DNA of 64,000 nucleotides, taken from Mycolicibacterium gadium (GTDB lineage Bacteria > Actinomycetota > Actinomycetes > Mycobacteriales > Mycobacteriaceae). Position numbers and translations under genes: made by a program. The notes below the pieces were generated by a model, which worked only from the letters and a program-made list of their open reading frames with translations, had not been told where the DNA came from and searched no databases. Positions 44,475-53,251 of the stretch are shown piece by piece. The stretch spans positions 4,960,001 to 5,024,000 of the forward strand of contig NZ_AP022608.1 in the NCBI RefSeq assembly GCF_010728925.1, written 5' to 3'. How positions within the stretch are numbered: the first letter of the stretch is position 1; each line of letters begins with the position of its first letter.

Positions 44475-45162
44475 GAGCCTGCTGTTCCTCGGCGCTGCTC
44501 CAGAGGTAGCCTTTGCCCCACACGGTCTGCAACCGGTGCGCGTCTCCGAGCTTGGACCTGAGCCGCTTCACATGCACCGTCACCGTCGACAAATCGCCGA
44601 AGTCCCAGCGCCACACCTGTTTCAGCAGTTCCTCACGGGAGAACACCGTGTCCGTGTGTGTGAGGAAGAACATCAGCAGGTCGAATTCGCGGTTGGTCAG
44701 CGAAACTTGGTGCCCCGACACAGTCGCCGAGCGCGCGGCTGCCGACACGCTCAGCTTGCCGACCGCGATGTCGAGCGGCGGGGGGCCCGACTGTGCAGGA
44801 GCACGCCGCAGCACCGACCGGACCCGCAGCGCCAGTTCCCGCGGACTGAACGGTTTGGTCAGATAGTCGTCGGCACCGGCCTCCAGACCGGCGATCCGGT
44901 CGTCCTCTTCACCGAGCGCGGTCAGCAGGATCACCGGAATCGCGTAGCCCCCGCGCTGCCGCAGGCTGCGGCACAGCGTGAGCCCGTCGGGTCCGGGCAT
45001 CATCACGTCAAGAACCGCGACGTCGATGCGCTGCGAACCGAGCAGCCGCAGCGCCTCAGTTCCGTCGTGGGCGATCGACACCTCGAGGCCGTCGCGCTCC
45101 AGATACCGGCGCACGACATCGCGCACGACGGTGTCGTCGTCGGCGATCAGCACCCGAGTCAC
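44464..45162 (-). CDS. OmpR/PhoB family response regulator
   Basis: A 232-residue regulator. Receiver: VLIADDDTVV, phospho-Asp51 in VAVLDVMMPGPDG, signalling Lys in YLTKPFSPRE. C-terminal winged helix: VSLTNREFDLLMFFL and TVTVHVKRLRSKLGDAHRL. It pairs with the kinase at 43449-44474. Targets unknown; the 100-bp gap to the divergent GT2 gene could include an autoregulatory site, but no clear direct repeat was found. Confidence 0.93.
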   Translation of the reverse strand: MTRVLIADDDTVVRDVVRRYLERDGLEVSIAHDGTEALRLLGSQRIDVAVLDVMMPGPDGLTLCRSLRQRGGYAIPVILLTALGEEDDRIAGLEAGADDYLTKPFSPRELALRVRSVLRRAPAQSGPPPLDIAVGKLSVSAAARSATVSGHQVSLTNREFDLLMFFLTHTDTVFSREELLKQVWRWDFGDLSTVTVHVKRLRSKLGDAHRLQTVWGKGYLWSSAEEQQAHAD

Positions 45163-45250
45163 CCCCCGAGGTTAGCCCTGCGCGGCCGCGACCTGCAGCG
45201 ACGTAATGAATTTGTCATGGGTAACCGCGTTTGACCAGTGCGGGGGTGGC

Positions 45251-45256
45251 TAGCCT
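45251..45256 (+). promoter_or_regulatory. -10-like hexamer for the GT2 gene
   Basis: TAGCCT lies six bases before ATG 45263. TTGACC at 45231-45236 is 14 bases upstream, closer than a normal -35. Confidence 0.45.
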
Positions 45257-45262
45257 CGAACC

Positions 45263-45919
45263 ATGCCCGACTGTCGCGTCACGGTGGTGCTGCCGTGCCT
45301 CAACGAGGCCGCGTCACTGCCGGGGGTGCTGGCGGCGATCCCGCCCGGGTACCGAACCCTGGTGGTCGACAACAACAGCACCGACGGCACCGCCGAGGTG
45401 GCCCGACGGCACGGTGCGGACGTGGTCACCGAGACCCGCCCGGGATACGGCTCAGCGGTGCACACCGGGATAGTGGCGGCGGCGACGCCGGTCGTGGCGG
45501 TCATCGACGCCGACGGCTCGCTTGATCCGCGTGACCTACCGAAATTGGTCGACGATCTCGAACGCGGTGCGGATATGGCGATCGGACGGCGGCGTGCCGT
45601 GCAGGGCCTCAACTGGCCGTGGCATGCCCGCGCCGGGACCGCTGCGGTGTGCTGGCGGCTGCGTCGCAAGCACGGTCTGCCGGTGCACGACATTGCGCCG
45701 ATGCGGGTGGTCCGCCGTGACGCGCTGCTGAGGCTGGGCGTGCAGGACCGCAGATCCGGATATCCGCTCGAACTGCTGGTGCGGGCCGCTGCCGCGGGTT
45801 GGAAGGTCGTCGAACGCGATGTGGACTACGGACCCAGAACCGGTGGGAAATCGAAGGTGAGCGGTTCGATGCGCGGCAGCGTGGTCGCGGCATTCGATTT
45901 CTGGCGGGTGATTTCGTGA
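45263..45919 (+). CDS. Family 2 glycosyltransferase (Rv0539-like)
   Basis: A 218-residue GT-A glycosyltransferase resembling dolichyl/polyprenyl-phosphate sugar synthases: VTVVLPCLNEAASLPGVLAA, LVVDNNSTDGTAEVARRHGA, and the metal-binding VAVIDADGSLDPRDL (about residues 76-90). It probably moves a sugar from a nucleotide donor to a lipid carrier or acceptor at the inner membrane face. Overlaps the DUF2064 gene by four bases. Confidence 0.88.
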   Translation: MPDCRVTVVLPCLNEAASLPGVLAAIPPGYRTLVVDNNSTDGTAEVARRHGADVVTETRPGYGSAVHTGIVAAATPVVAVIDADGSLDPRDLPKLVDDLERGADMAIGRRRAVQGLNWPWHARAGTAAVCWRLRRKHGLPVHDIAPMRVVRRDALLRLGVQDRRSGYPLELLVRAAAAGWKVVERDVDYGPRTGGKSKVSGSMRGSVVAAFDFWRVIS

Positions 45920-46581
45920 TTCCGGTGGTCGCCCTTGTGGTGGCGAAGGCGCCCGTGCCCGGATTGGCGAAGACGCGGCTGGCCGCCTCGGTCGGGGATC
46001 GGGTGGCCGCCGACATCGCAGCGGCTGCGCTGCTGGACACCCTCGACGCGGTCGCCGCCGTGCCCGTACAGGCGCGCGTGGTGGCGATGACAGGCGACCT
46101 CGATGACGCGCGGGCATCGGCGACGATCCGCAGCCGCCTGGATGCGTTCACGGTAGTGCCGCAGCGCGGGGACGGGTTCGCCGACCGGCTCGCCAATGCG
46201 CACATCGACGCGGCGGCAGCGACGGGCAATCGAGCGGTGCTGCAGATCGGGATGGACACCCCGCAGGTGTCGGCCGACATGCTCACCGAATGCGCCCATG
46301 AACTGATGGGCACCGGCGCGGTGCTCGGCCTCGCCGACGACGGTGGATGGTGGGTGCTGGGAGTGTCCGACGCCGCGATGGCCGATTGCCTTCGGACGGT
46401 GCCGATGTCACAACCCGACACTGGTGCGTTGACGCTGGCGGCTTTGTGGTCCAAGGGAATCGAGGTCACGCGGGTTGCCGAGCTAGCGGATGTCGATACG
46501 GTGGACGACATCGCGTCGGTCCGGCGGATGTGCGCCGCGGACAGTCGATTCGCCCGTGTCACCGAGGGGGTGCGTGCCTGA
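45916..46581 (+). CDS. DUF2064/TIGR04282-like GT-A family protein (Rv0540-like)
   Basis: A 221-residue protein with a nucleotide-diphospho-sugar transferase fold: VVALVVAKAPVPGLAKTRLA at the N-terminus, AVLQIGMDTPQVSADML near 100-117 and GLADDGGWWVLGVS near 137-150. The related TIGR04282 family is named for arsenosugar clusters, but nothing else here indicates arsenic. The GTG start overlaps the GT2 stop, so the pair likely works together. Confidence 0.83.
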   Translation: MIPVVALVVAKAPVPGLAKTRLAASVGDRVAADIAAAALLDTLDAVAAVPVQARVVAMTGDLDDARASATIRSRLDAFTVVPQRGDGFADRLANAHIDAAAATGNRAVLQIGMDTPQVSADMLTECAHELMGTGAVLGLADDGGWWVLGVSDAAMADCLRTVPMSQPDTGALTLAALWSKGIEVTRVAELADVDTVDDIASVRRMCAADSRFARVTEGVRA

Positions 46582-47212
46582 CATGCTGGGACACCTTTAT
46601 GACCGTGCTCTCGATGGTGAGCGGTGCTGGATCAGGCGCGACGACGGCGAAGTCCGACGGCTACCGGTGCGACGGTGGCTCGGCGGGAAGCACGCCGACA
46701 ACAAGTTCGACAGTGCCGTGCTCGACTTGTGCACTGGGCCGACCATCGACTTGGGTTGTGGTCCTGGCCGATTCGTGACGGAACTCATTCGGTGCGGCAT
46801 TCCCGCGCTCGGGGTCGATCAGTCCGCGACGGCCATCGACCTGGCGAGGCGCAACGGCGCTCCGGTGCTCCGACGAGACGTGTTCGGACCGCTACCGGGA
46901 ATGGGGCGCTGGCAGACAGTCCTCCTCGCCGACGGAAACGTGGGGCTGGGTGGTGACCCACTGCGGATGCTGAGAAGAGCAGCTGAGTTGTTGGGTCACG
47001 GCGGACAATGCGTGGCCGAATTCGATTCGGAGGCAATGGGAATCCGTACCAGCTGGGTGCGGCTGGAGTCGAGTCGCACTATCGGCCCGTGGTTCCGTTG
47101 GGCGTTGGTCGGCATCGATTGCGCAGCCTCGCTCGCCAAGGACGCAGGATTGGTGATGACGGGTATGCAGACGATCGGCGGGCGCGTCGTGGCAACGCTG
47201 GCACTACCGTGA
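46574..47212 (+). CDS. Class I SAM-dependent methyltransferase
   Basis: A 212-residue methyltransferase; SAM motif I is TIDLGCGPGRFVTELI (about residues 55-70), with ALGVDQSATAIDLARR as motif II and VLLADGNVGLGGDPLRMLRR as the acceptor-side region. GTG 46574 overlaps the previous gene by eight bases with GAGGGGG upstream; ATG 46583 is an alternative. Third gene of the GT2-DUF2064 operon. Substrate unknown, possibly the glycoside made by the two upstream genes. Confidence 0.83.
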   Translation: MPDMLGHLYDRALDGERCWIRRDDGEVRRLPVRRWLGGKHADNKFDSAVLDLCTGPTIDLGCGPGRFVTELIRCGIPALGVDQSATAIDLARRNGAPVLRRDVFGPLPGMGRWQTVLLADGNVGLGGDPLRMLRRAAELLGHGGQCVAEFDSEAMGIRTSWVRLESSRTIGPWFRWALVGIDCAASLAKDAGLVMTGMQTIGGRVVATLALP

Positions 47213-47233
47213 CGATCAGCGGGGCAGCAGATC

Positions 47234-48036
47234 TTAGGTGATGATCTGAAGTGACCCGTTCGGGCTGCTACCCGTGATAAGTACCGCACCGGAACGTGGT
47301 TCCACCGCGACCGAATTAAGCTGCTGCACCGTCGGGACGGTGCCGGCGATCCGTGGTGTGGCGGGATCGGCCACGTCGATCACCTGCAGTTGGTTGGTGG
47401 CGGTCAGGGTGACGTGCGTCAGCTTCGTCCCGACCGGGCCTTGCGCCACCTGCTCGCGAGTCGATCCGTCATAAACCCACACCCCGTTGCCCTGCACGTC
47501 GGCCACGGCGGCGTACTTCCCGACCGCCGCGCCACCACCCGGCTGCGGCGGACCCGCGGGTAGTGACCCGACGACGGCCCCGTCCCGAACGAACACCACA
47601 CCGCCACCCATCTCGTTGGTGACGACGACCGTGCCATCGGACGTGCGTACTGCATCGTGAGGCTGCCGCCCGATGCCGCCGGTCCTCGACACCACGTTGC
47701 CATCGGCTAGGCTCACTTCGGCCAACTCGTCGGATGACTCCAGCGGGACCAACACTGGCCGTCGACGCCGGCGAGACTCAAATGCCGTGCAGCTCCGTTT
47801 ATTTGGACGGTCTGGCGAACGACCCCGGTTGCGCTGTCCACCAGCGCCACCCCGGGGGGATTACGTACGGCGATCGCAGCGGTCCCCGATCTGCCGACGA
47901 CGATGCCCTCGGGCCCGCCGGGGATCGGCACGACCATGCCCATCGGTGCCACCGTCGTCGCATCTCCGCCGCAGGCCGCTACCGCCGTTATCACGGCGAG
48001 CAGCACCCCGACCGCCTTAATCGGCCGGTTCGGCAC
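47234..48036 (-). pseudogene. Beta-propeller-like (YVTN-type) lipoprotein gene with a one-base frameshift
   Basis: The first frame (GTG 48036 to about 47760) encodes a lipoprotein signal ending VAAC and the start of a repeat protein (GGPEGIVVGRSGTAAIAVRN). The second frame (to 47234) continues with VLVPLESSDELAEVSLADGN and further similar blades. Total length is 803 bp; one extra base would give exactly 268 codons. Restoring one C in minus-strand GGCCAG near 47757 joins the frames as DGPVLVPLE. Either a recent pseudogene or a sequencing error. Last gene of the oxidoreductase operon. Confidence 0.75.
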
Positions 48037-48538
48037 TGTGAACCGTCCCTTTCTGCGGGTCAGTGGATTTCGCCCGGCTGAGAACAAGCTTGATCGCGAA
48101 CGCGATGGCGCTCGCGGCGAACATCGCCGCGGTCAGCAGCAGCCACCGACCGAGGAAAGGTTCCTGGGTTTGTCCGGTGGCGGCCAGATACGTCGGCGCG
48201 CCCTGTTCGATGATGCCGGGCAGGAAGACCACCAGCGTCAGCGCAGCTCCCAGCGCGGGTACGCGGATGTAGTTGAGCACAGGGACATTTGCGACTGAGC
48301 GCCGATTGGCGGTCAGCAGTCGGTCCGCCAGGGCATAGATCGGAAAAAGGACGAGGTCGTGAGCGATGATCGCGGCGGCGAACCACACTGCGATCGACTG
48401 CCACCACACGTTGGTGTTCCACAACGTCTCTGGCTTGACTGTCGCGATGACGTATCCGAAGAGTGCGAAACCCGCGACCAGCGTCAGCAGGTGCAGCGGA
48501 TGCGAGCCGTAGACTCGGTGAAACCCGTTCAGTGACAT
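48017..48538 (-). CDS. Membrane protein of the molybdopterin oxidoreductase operon
   Basis: 173 residues from ATG 48538, one base after the upstream oxidoreductase stop. About four hydrophobic segments (LHLLTLVAGFALFGYVIATV; VWFAAAIIAHDLVLFPIYAL; ALGAALTLVVFLPGII; WLLLTAAMFAASAIAFAI). The His in IIAHDLVLFP could ligate heme, which is unproven. It overlaps the lipoprotein gene by 20 bp. Probably part of the same membrane electron-transfer unit. Confidence 0.75.
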   Translation of the reverse strand: MSLNGFHRVYGSHPLHLLTLVAGFALFGYVIATVKPETLWNTNVWWQSIAVWFAAAIIAHDLVLFPIYALADRLLTANRRSVANVPVLNYIRVPALGAALTLVVFLPGIIEQGAPTYLAATGQTQEPFLGRWLLLTAAMFAASAIAFAIKLVLSRAKSTDPQKGTVHSAEPAD

Positions 48539-48539
48539 G

Positions 48540-49904
48540 TCATTGGGCCCTGAAATCGATGGATACAACCCATTTGGTGTTGTGCACGCCTGGCAATGCG
48601 GGAACGATGATCCGTGCCGGAAAGCCGTGATCGAGGGACAGATCGGCGTCGTTGACCCGAAGCGCGAGAAGCGAATCCGGGTGCATCACCTGGTTGGCCT
48701 GCAGGGTGGCGCGGTTGAACGCGCCGAAACGCTCCACTGAGCGCACGAATGCGGACCGCGGTTCGGGGACACCGGCGAGCCTTGCCAGGTCCCGCAGGGG
48801 CACCCCGGTCCACGTTTCGGTGGTCGACCAGCCCTCGACGCAGGCGATCGGCAATCGTGCGGTGTGCTGCGACATCGCGGTGAGCATCGCGCGGTCGAGA
48901 ACGACGGGCGACGGCCCACCGGTAAGGGTGAGGCGCCAGCGTTCGCCGGTCAAGTCGGGGGTGATCCGGGCCGCGGCGGCAGTGCGGTTGATCTGGAAGT
49001 CGTTCGGCCCGTCGCCGTGGGTTCGCCCGCGGGGCAACAGCAGTGCTGTCTGCCGAGTCCAGCCACCCAGCGTCTGGCCGGCGGTGATGAGTGCCATGAA
49101 CACCGCACCACCGCCGACGAGAGCGAGGGCGCCACGGCGGCTGATCGTGGCGGGTCCGGGTTCGGCTGCGACGAGCCCGTCGGGTTCGTAGGGCTCGGGT
49201 CGGGTGTCCTTGGTGTCGGTGCGAAACACTCGTCGCATGGACATCGATCGAAGCCCCACCCACATGCGCGGAATCTTGATGACGATGTGAATCACGAAGC
49301 CCGCGATGAAGACCCATGCTCCGTAGTAATGGGCCGTGTAGAAGCTGAAGCCGAAGATGTAGTCGTACTGGATGTTGAGGACGCCGGTGATGATCTCGAA
49401 CAGGATCCCACCCACGAGCATCAGCAACGAGATGCGTTCGAGCATCTGTGCAACCGACCGTGACGGTGGCCATGCGAACAGTCGCGGAATCACCGACCAG
49501 AGTTTGGCCAGCACAATCGGGATCAGGATCAGCCCGAGCCCGACATGCAGGCCTTGGTTGAGCCGATACAGCCACGACGGGTCGGTCGGCCAGTCGAAAG
49601 TCGGTAACTTGAGCCAGCCGACATCGCCCGGTATCGCCTGGCCGAACTGCGGCCCATACGCGATATACGAAAGCAGGCCGGTGATCGTCACCACCGGAAG
49701 GGCGACCAGCAGTACAGACCCTAGAACAGACGTCAGCCAGAGGCCGCGCAGCGGACTGCGCCAGCGGGTGGCGCGTTTCAGGCCCGGTGGCGGATGCTCG
49801 GCCAGACCGCGCCACAAGCGTCGGGGGAATCCGTATCGGCGCGCGTCTGTCGGCGCTCCATCAGGCTCGTCGGAATGGTCCATGTGCTCGGGTGTCCGTC
49901 CCAC
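48540..49904 (-). CDS. Cytochrome b561-like / sulfite oxidase-type molybdopterin oxidoreductase fusion
   Basis: A 454-residue protein in two modules. The N-terminal ~230 residues hold four membrane segments with His residues typical of b-type heme ligation (LNQGLHVGLGLIL; YTAHYYGAWVFIAGFVIHIV). A twin-arginine-like TISRRGALALVGGG segment leads to a further hydrophobic stretch and then a sulfite-oxidase/MsrP-like molybdopterin domain, with the Mo-ligand Cys355 in IACVEGWSTTETWTG. It probably exchanges electrons between the quinone pool and an extracytoplasmic substrate. Confidence 0.83.
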   Translation of the reverse strand: MGRTPEHMDHSDEPDGAPTDARRYGFPRRLWRGLAEHPPPGLKRATRWRSPLRGLWLTSVLGSVLLVALPVVTITGLLSYIAYGPQFGQAIPGDVGWLKLPTFDWPTDPSWLYRLNQGLHVGLGLILIPIVLAKLWSVIPRLFAWPPSRSVAQMLERISLLMLVGGILFEIITGVLNIQYDYIFGFSFYTAHYYGAWVFIAGFVIHIVIKIPRMWVGLRSMSMRRVFRTDTKDTRPEPYEPDGLVAAEPGPATISRRGALALVGGGAVFMALITAGQTLGGWTRQTALLLPRGRTHGDGPNDFQINRTAAAARITPDLTGERWRLTLTGGPSPVVLDRAMLTAMSQHTARLPIACVEGWSTTETWTGVPLRDLARLAGVPEPRSAFVRSVERFGAFNRATLQANQVMHPDSLLALRVNDADLSLDHGFPARIIVPALPGVHNTKWVVSIDFRAQ

Positions 49905-50009
49905 CTTGAGTGGCGTGAATCGCGCGGTCGTTACCCATCCGATTGTCGACCTACCAGGCCACGGTTGCCGGGAATCGAGCAGTGCGTCACCGAATAGTCA
50001 GTGACAACG

Positions 50010-51371
50010 TCACCAATTGGTCAGGATCAGATGGTTCAGCGCAAGCGCGCCGACCACGTTGACGGCCAGCCACCACCGCTGCGAACGTGGTGGCAACAGC
50101 GCCCCTGCCGCCGTCAGCCAGATCGTGAACGGCAGCCAGATGCGTTCCGTTTCGGCCTTGCTCAGCATGGACAGGTCCGCGAACACGATCGCGACCAACG
50201 CGCCAAGCACGACCAGATGCAGACCTGGCCGCAGCCTGATCGCGGCCCGGTCGAAGACGCGGCCGATCCCCGCTACGCTGCCCAGCCCGATCGCGCACAC
50301 CACCGACGCGAAATTCGCCCACGACCAGTACTGGAACGGGCGGTCGCTCGCTATGCCCTGCCAATAGCGTTCCTGCACAAGGACGTACCCGTCGAACCAC
50401 CAGAACCCCGCGGCGGCGAAGACCGCGACGACGACGAGCGCGACCAGCACCGCAGGGACCAGCGCGCGCAGCGCCGCCCGCCAGTCCACCGCCGCGAGCA
50501 ACACCGCGACAGCGGGAACTGCCATGAGACCCAAGCCGTAGTTGAGGAAGATGCCCCAGCCCAGCAGCAGCCCGGAACCGGCCGCCGCCAGCATCGGCCA
50601 GCGCACGGTTCGCCGAGCCGCCAACGCCAGCAACGCGATACCCCACGCCGCCACACCGGCGAAGTAGCCGTCGGCGGACACGGCGATCCAGATCGCCGTA
50701 GGCGCAACCGCCGTGAACGGTGCCGCCATCCGCGCGAAGTCCTCATTGGCGAGTGCGCGCACCGCGACCACGATCGCGGCTGCCGCGCTCGAACCGACGA
50801 GCAGGCACAGCAGCGCCGCCCATCCGCCTCCGCCCAGCCCGATGCGGTCGAGCCAGACGAACGACAGCAGCGCTCCCGGTGGATGGCCCGACACGTGGGT
50901 GATCCACGAATCAGGCTGGTAATCAAGGATTCTGCTCGCGAAGGTGCGCACCGCCTCCGGGATGTCGGTGATGGTGGGTACCTGGCGCAGATACTCATGC
51001 CGCGCGGTGAGCCGACCGGCGAAACCGCGTTCCCAGCCGTCGATCATGGCCAGCGAAAACGCCCATGCGCACGCCGTCGCCCATGTGACCCACGGCACCC
51101 ACCGCCACGGCAGTCGCCGCGCCACCGACGGTCCCCACCACACCGCCGCGGCGCCGATCACGACGGCGGGGACCGTGCCCCAGCCGACGTGGGCGTTCCA
51201 CCACCCGAAGATCGGCGCGGTGCCCGCGAAGTCGCGGAAGCGTTGAGGGGTCGCATTGATCAACGGGGTGACGACACCGAGATTCAGGTGCGGCACCACG
51301 AACGCCGCGACGACAAGGACGACTCCGACGGCGACGGCCACGATCTCGCGTCGGTGAGAAGTGGCCGCCAT
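50010..51371 (-). CDS. Polytopic membrane protein (Rv0541c-like)
   Basis: A 453-residue integral membrane protein with about ten or eleven hydrophobic segments, starting MAATSHRREIVAVAVGVVLV. An extracytoplasmic loop includes THVSGHPPGALLSFVWLD near 165-182, reminiscent of GT-C glycosyltransferases. The syntenic Rv0541c is an uncharacterised membrane protein. ATG 51371 is chosen because the long open frame upstream lacks membrane-protein character. Function unknown; glycolipid or lipoglycan synthesis is plausible. Confidence 0.82.
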   Translation of the reverse strand: MAATSHRREIVAVAVGVVLVVAAFVVPHLNLGVVTPLINATPQRFRDFAGTAPIFGWWNAHVGWGTVPAVVIGAAAVWWGPSVARRLPWRWVPWVTWATACAWAFSLAMIDGWERGFAGRLTARHEYLRQVPTITDIPEAVRTFASRILDYQPDSWITHVSGHPPGALLSFVWLDRIGLGGGGWAALLCLLVGSSAAAAIVVAVRALANEDFARMAAPFTAVAPTAIWIAVSADGYFAGVAAWGIALLALAARRTVRWPMLAAAGSGLLLGWGIFLNYGLGLMAVPAVAVLLAAVDWRAALRALVPAVLVALVVVAVFAAAGFWWFDGYVLVQERYWQGIASDRPFQYWSWANFASVVCAIGLGSVAGIGRVFDRAAIRLRPGLHLVVLGALVAIVFADLSMLSKAETERIWLPFTIWLTAAGALLPPRSQRWWLAVNVVGALALNHLILTNW

Positions 51372-51587
51372 TTGACCGACCCTACCCACGCCGTGGTCTA
51401 GACCAAATCGACCACGATTGTTCATCCCGCGTTTCGCCGGCTGGTACCTCGATGTCTGCCCCACGGCAGAGGGTGTGCCTGTGCGAGACCAGAGACACGC
51501 GATCGTGCTGGCTGTCCCCGACATGGCCGTGGTGCCGACGACGGAGATCGTCGCGGCCCGCGCGTACACGATCGACAGGCTGTCCGG

Positions 51588-52598
51588 ATGGATACGGTCC
51601 AGACTCGTGTGACCCGGGCGGCCGTGTGGACGGGCCGCGGCGTCGATGTGAAGAACGTCGACCTGCCCGAACTCGCCAGTGGAGAAACGCTGGTCCGGGT
51701 GCGGTTGGCCACGGTGTGCGGCAGCGATCTGCACACCGTGACGCGTCGCCGTCGAGCGCCGTGTCCTTCGGTGCTGGGGCACGAGGCCGTCGGCACCGTC
51801 GTGGCCGGCGGCACCAGGTCGATCACTGTGGGGGACCGGGTGGTGTGGTCGGTCACCGTGTCGTGCGGAAGGTGCGCGCGCTGCCGGTCCGGATTCACCG
51901 CCAAGTGTTCGTCGGTGCGCAAGGTCGGCCACGAGCGTTTCGACGGCGACTGGCCGCTGTCCGGTGCGTACGCGGAACATGTTGTGCTGCCGCCCGGTAC
52001 GTCGATCGCGAAGGTTCCCGAATCCATGCCCGACGCGGTGGCCGCCCCGGCGGCGTGCGCGACCGCGACGGTGATGGCGACACTCGAGGCCGCGGGTAGC
52101 GTCACCGGTCGTCGGGTCCTCGTGATCGGTGGGGGCATGCTCGGGCTGACCGCCGCCGCGGCGCTCGCCGAGGCGGGCGCGCGCGTGCGGGTCACCGATG
52201 TCGATGCGCAACGGCTGGAGATGGTCAGCCGTTTCGGCGGTACCCCCGATGGCGGCGGGTCGGTGGACGCCGCCATCGACTTCTCTGGGTCGTCAGACGC
52301 GATCGATTCGGCGTTCGCACGGCTGAGCACCGGCGGGGTGTTGGTGCTTGCCGGTTCGGTGCTGCCGGGCCGGCGAATCGAGGTCAGTCCGGAAACGATG
52401 GTGCGGCAGTGGCTCACGATCACCGGCGTCCACAATTACGAACCCCGTCACCTCACCCGTGCTGTGAAGTTCCTGGAGCGCACCCTCGAGGTGTATCCGT
52501 GGCGCGCGGTGGTCGCCGACCCTGTCGACCTGGACGCCATCGCGTCGGCTCTCGCACCCGCGCCCGCAGGCAAGTTGCGCGCCGCTGTTGCACCTTAG
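51588..52598 (+). CDS. Zinc-dependent alcohol dehydrogenase family protein
   Basis: A 336-residue MDR enzyme. Catalytic-zinc ligands Cys44 (TVCGSDLHT) and His66-Glu67 (VLGHEAVG); structural-zinc Cys cluster VSCGRCARCRSGFTAKC (about residues 92-108); NAD site LVIGGGMLGLTAA. It resembles the TIGR03366 group named for phosphonate catabolism, but no phosphonate genes are visible. GTG 51609 is a possible shorter start. Confidence 0.85.
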   Translation: MDTVQTRVTRAAVWTGRGVDVKNVDLPELASGETLVRVRLATVCGSDLHTVTRRRRAPCPSVLGHEAVGTVVAGGTRSITVGDRVVWSVTVSCGRCARCRSGFTAKCSSVRKVGHERFDGDWPLSGAYAEHVVLPPGTSIAKVPESMPDAVAAPAACATATVMATLEAAGSVTGRRVLVIGGGMLGLTAAAALAEAGARVRVTDVDAQRLEMVSRFGGTPDGGGSVDAAIDFSGSSDAIDSAFARLSTGGVLVLAGSVLPGRRIEVSPETMVRQWLTITGVHNYEPRHLTRAVKFLERTLEVYPWRAVVADPVDLDAIASALAPAPAGKLRAAVAP

Positions 52599-52636
52599 TA
52601 CCGGGTCACACCGCCGTTCAGGAATATTCACCAGTT

Positions 52637-53251
52637 CTAGTAGAGCTGCTTCCGATAGTTATCGTCGCTGTAGTACTCCTCGAGCTGGGCTTGCGTCCAG
52701 TCGGTCCGGATGGCCTTGGCGAGTTCGGCGACGCTCGGCAAGGCCGTCGGATTCCAACTCGACGGGTCCCAGGTGTCCGACCGCATAAAAGCCTTGGCGC
52801 AGTGGAAGAACACCTCTTCGATGTCGATCTCCAATGCGAGGATGGGCCGGTTACCCTTCACTACGAGAGCATCGAAATAGTCTGCGTCAGAGAGGATCCG
52901 GGCGCAGCCGTTGATGCGCAGTGTGTCGCCGCGGCCCGGGATGAGGAACAGCGTGCCGACCTGCGGGCGCTGCAGCACGTTGAGGTAGCCGTCGACGCGC
53001 TTGTTGCCCGGGCGTTCGGGGATCGCGATCGTCGTGTCGTCGATGACGTGAACGAAGCCGGGCGGGTCGCCTTTCGGTGACACATCGACGCGGCCCTGTG
53101 CATCGGTGGTCGCGACGAAGCCGAGCGGCGAGTGCGCCAGCCAGTCCCGCTGGACCGGGGACAATCTGTCCTTGACCTTGTTGGCGACCGCCTGCTGAGG
53201 TTCTCCCACAATCGCGCGGAGGTCGGCGACGGTGGTCACTTGGTTGCGCAT
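52637..53251 (-). CDS. Pyridoxamine 5'-phosphate oxidase-family FMN-binding protein
   Basis: A 204-residue split-barrel flavoprotein: LGFVATTDAQGRVDVSPKGD (about residues 43-62), PERPGNKRVDGYLNVLQRPQ (about 79-98) and GTLFLIPGRGDTLRINGCAR. It resembles the MSMEG_1061/DR_2398-like PPOX group of FMN enzymes. ATG 53251 (MRNQVTTVADLRAIVG) is preferred over an upstream start at 53278. Physiological substrate unknown. Confidence 0.83.
   Translation of the reverse strand: MRNQVTTVADLRAIVGEPQQAVANKVKDRLSPVQRDWLAHSPLGFVATTDAQGRVDVSPKGDPPGFVHVIDDTTIAIPERPGNKRVDGYLNVLQRPQVGTLFLIPGRGDTLRINGCARILSDADYFDALVVKGNRPILALEIDIEEVFFHCAKAFMRSDTWDPSSWNPTALPSVAELAKAIRTDWTQAQLEEYYSDDNYRKQLY

Noticed and set aside
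50010..52211. Very long minus-strand frame extending the Rv0541c-like gene by 280 codons
   Set aside because: The extension runs antisense through the alcohol dehydrogenase gene and lacks membrane segments; ATG 51371 gives the normal length.
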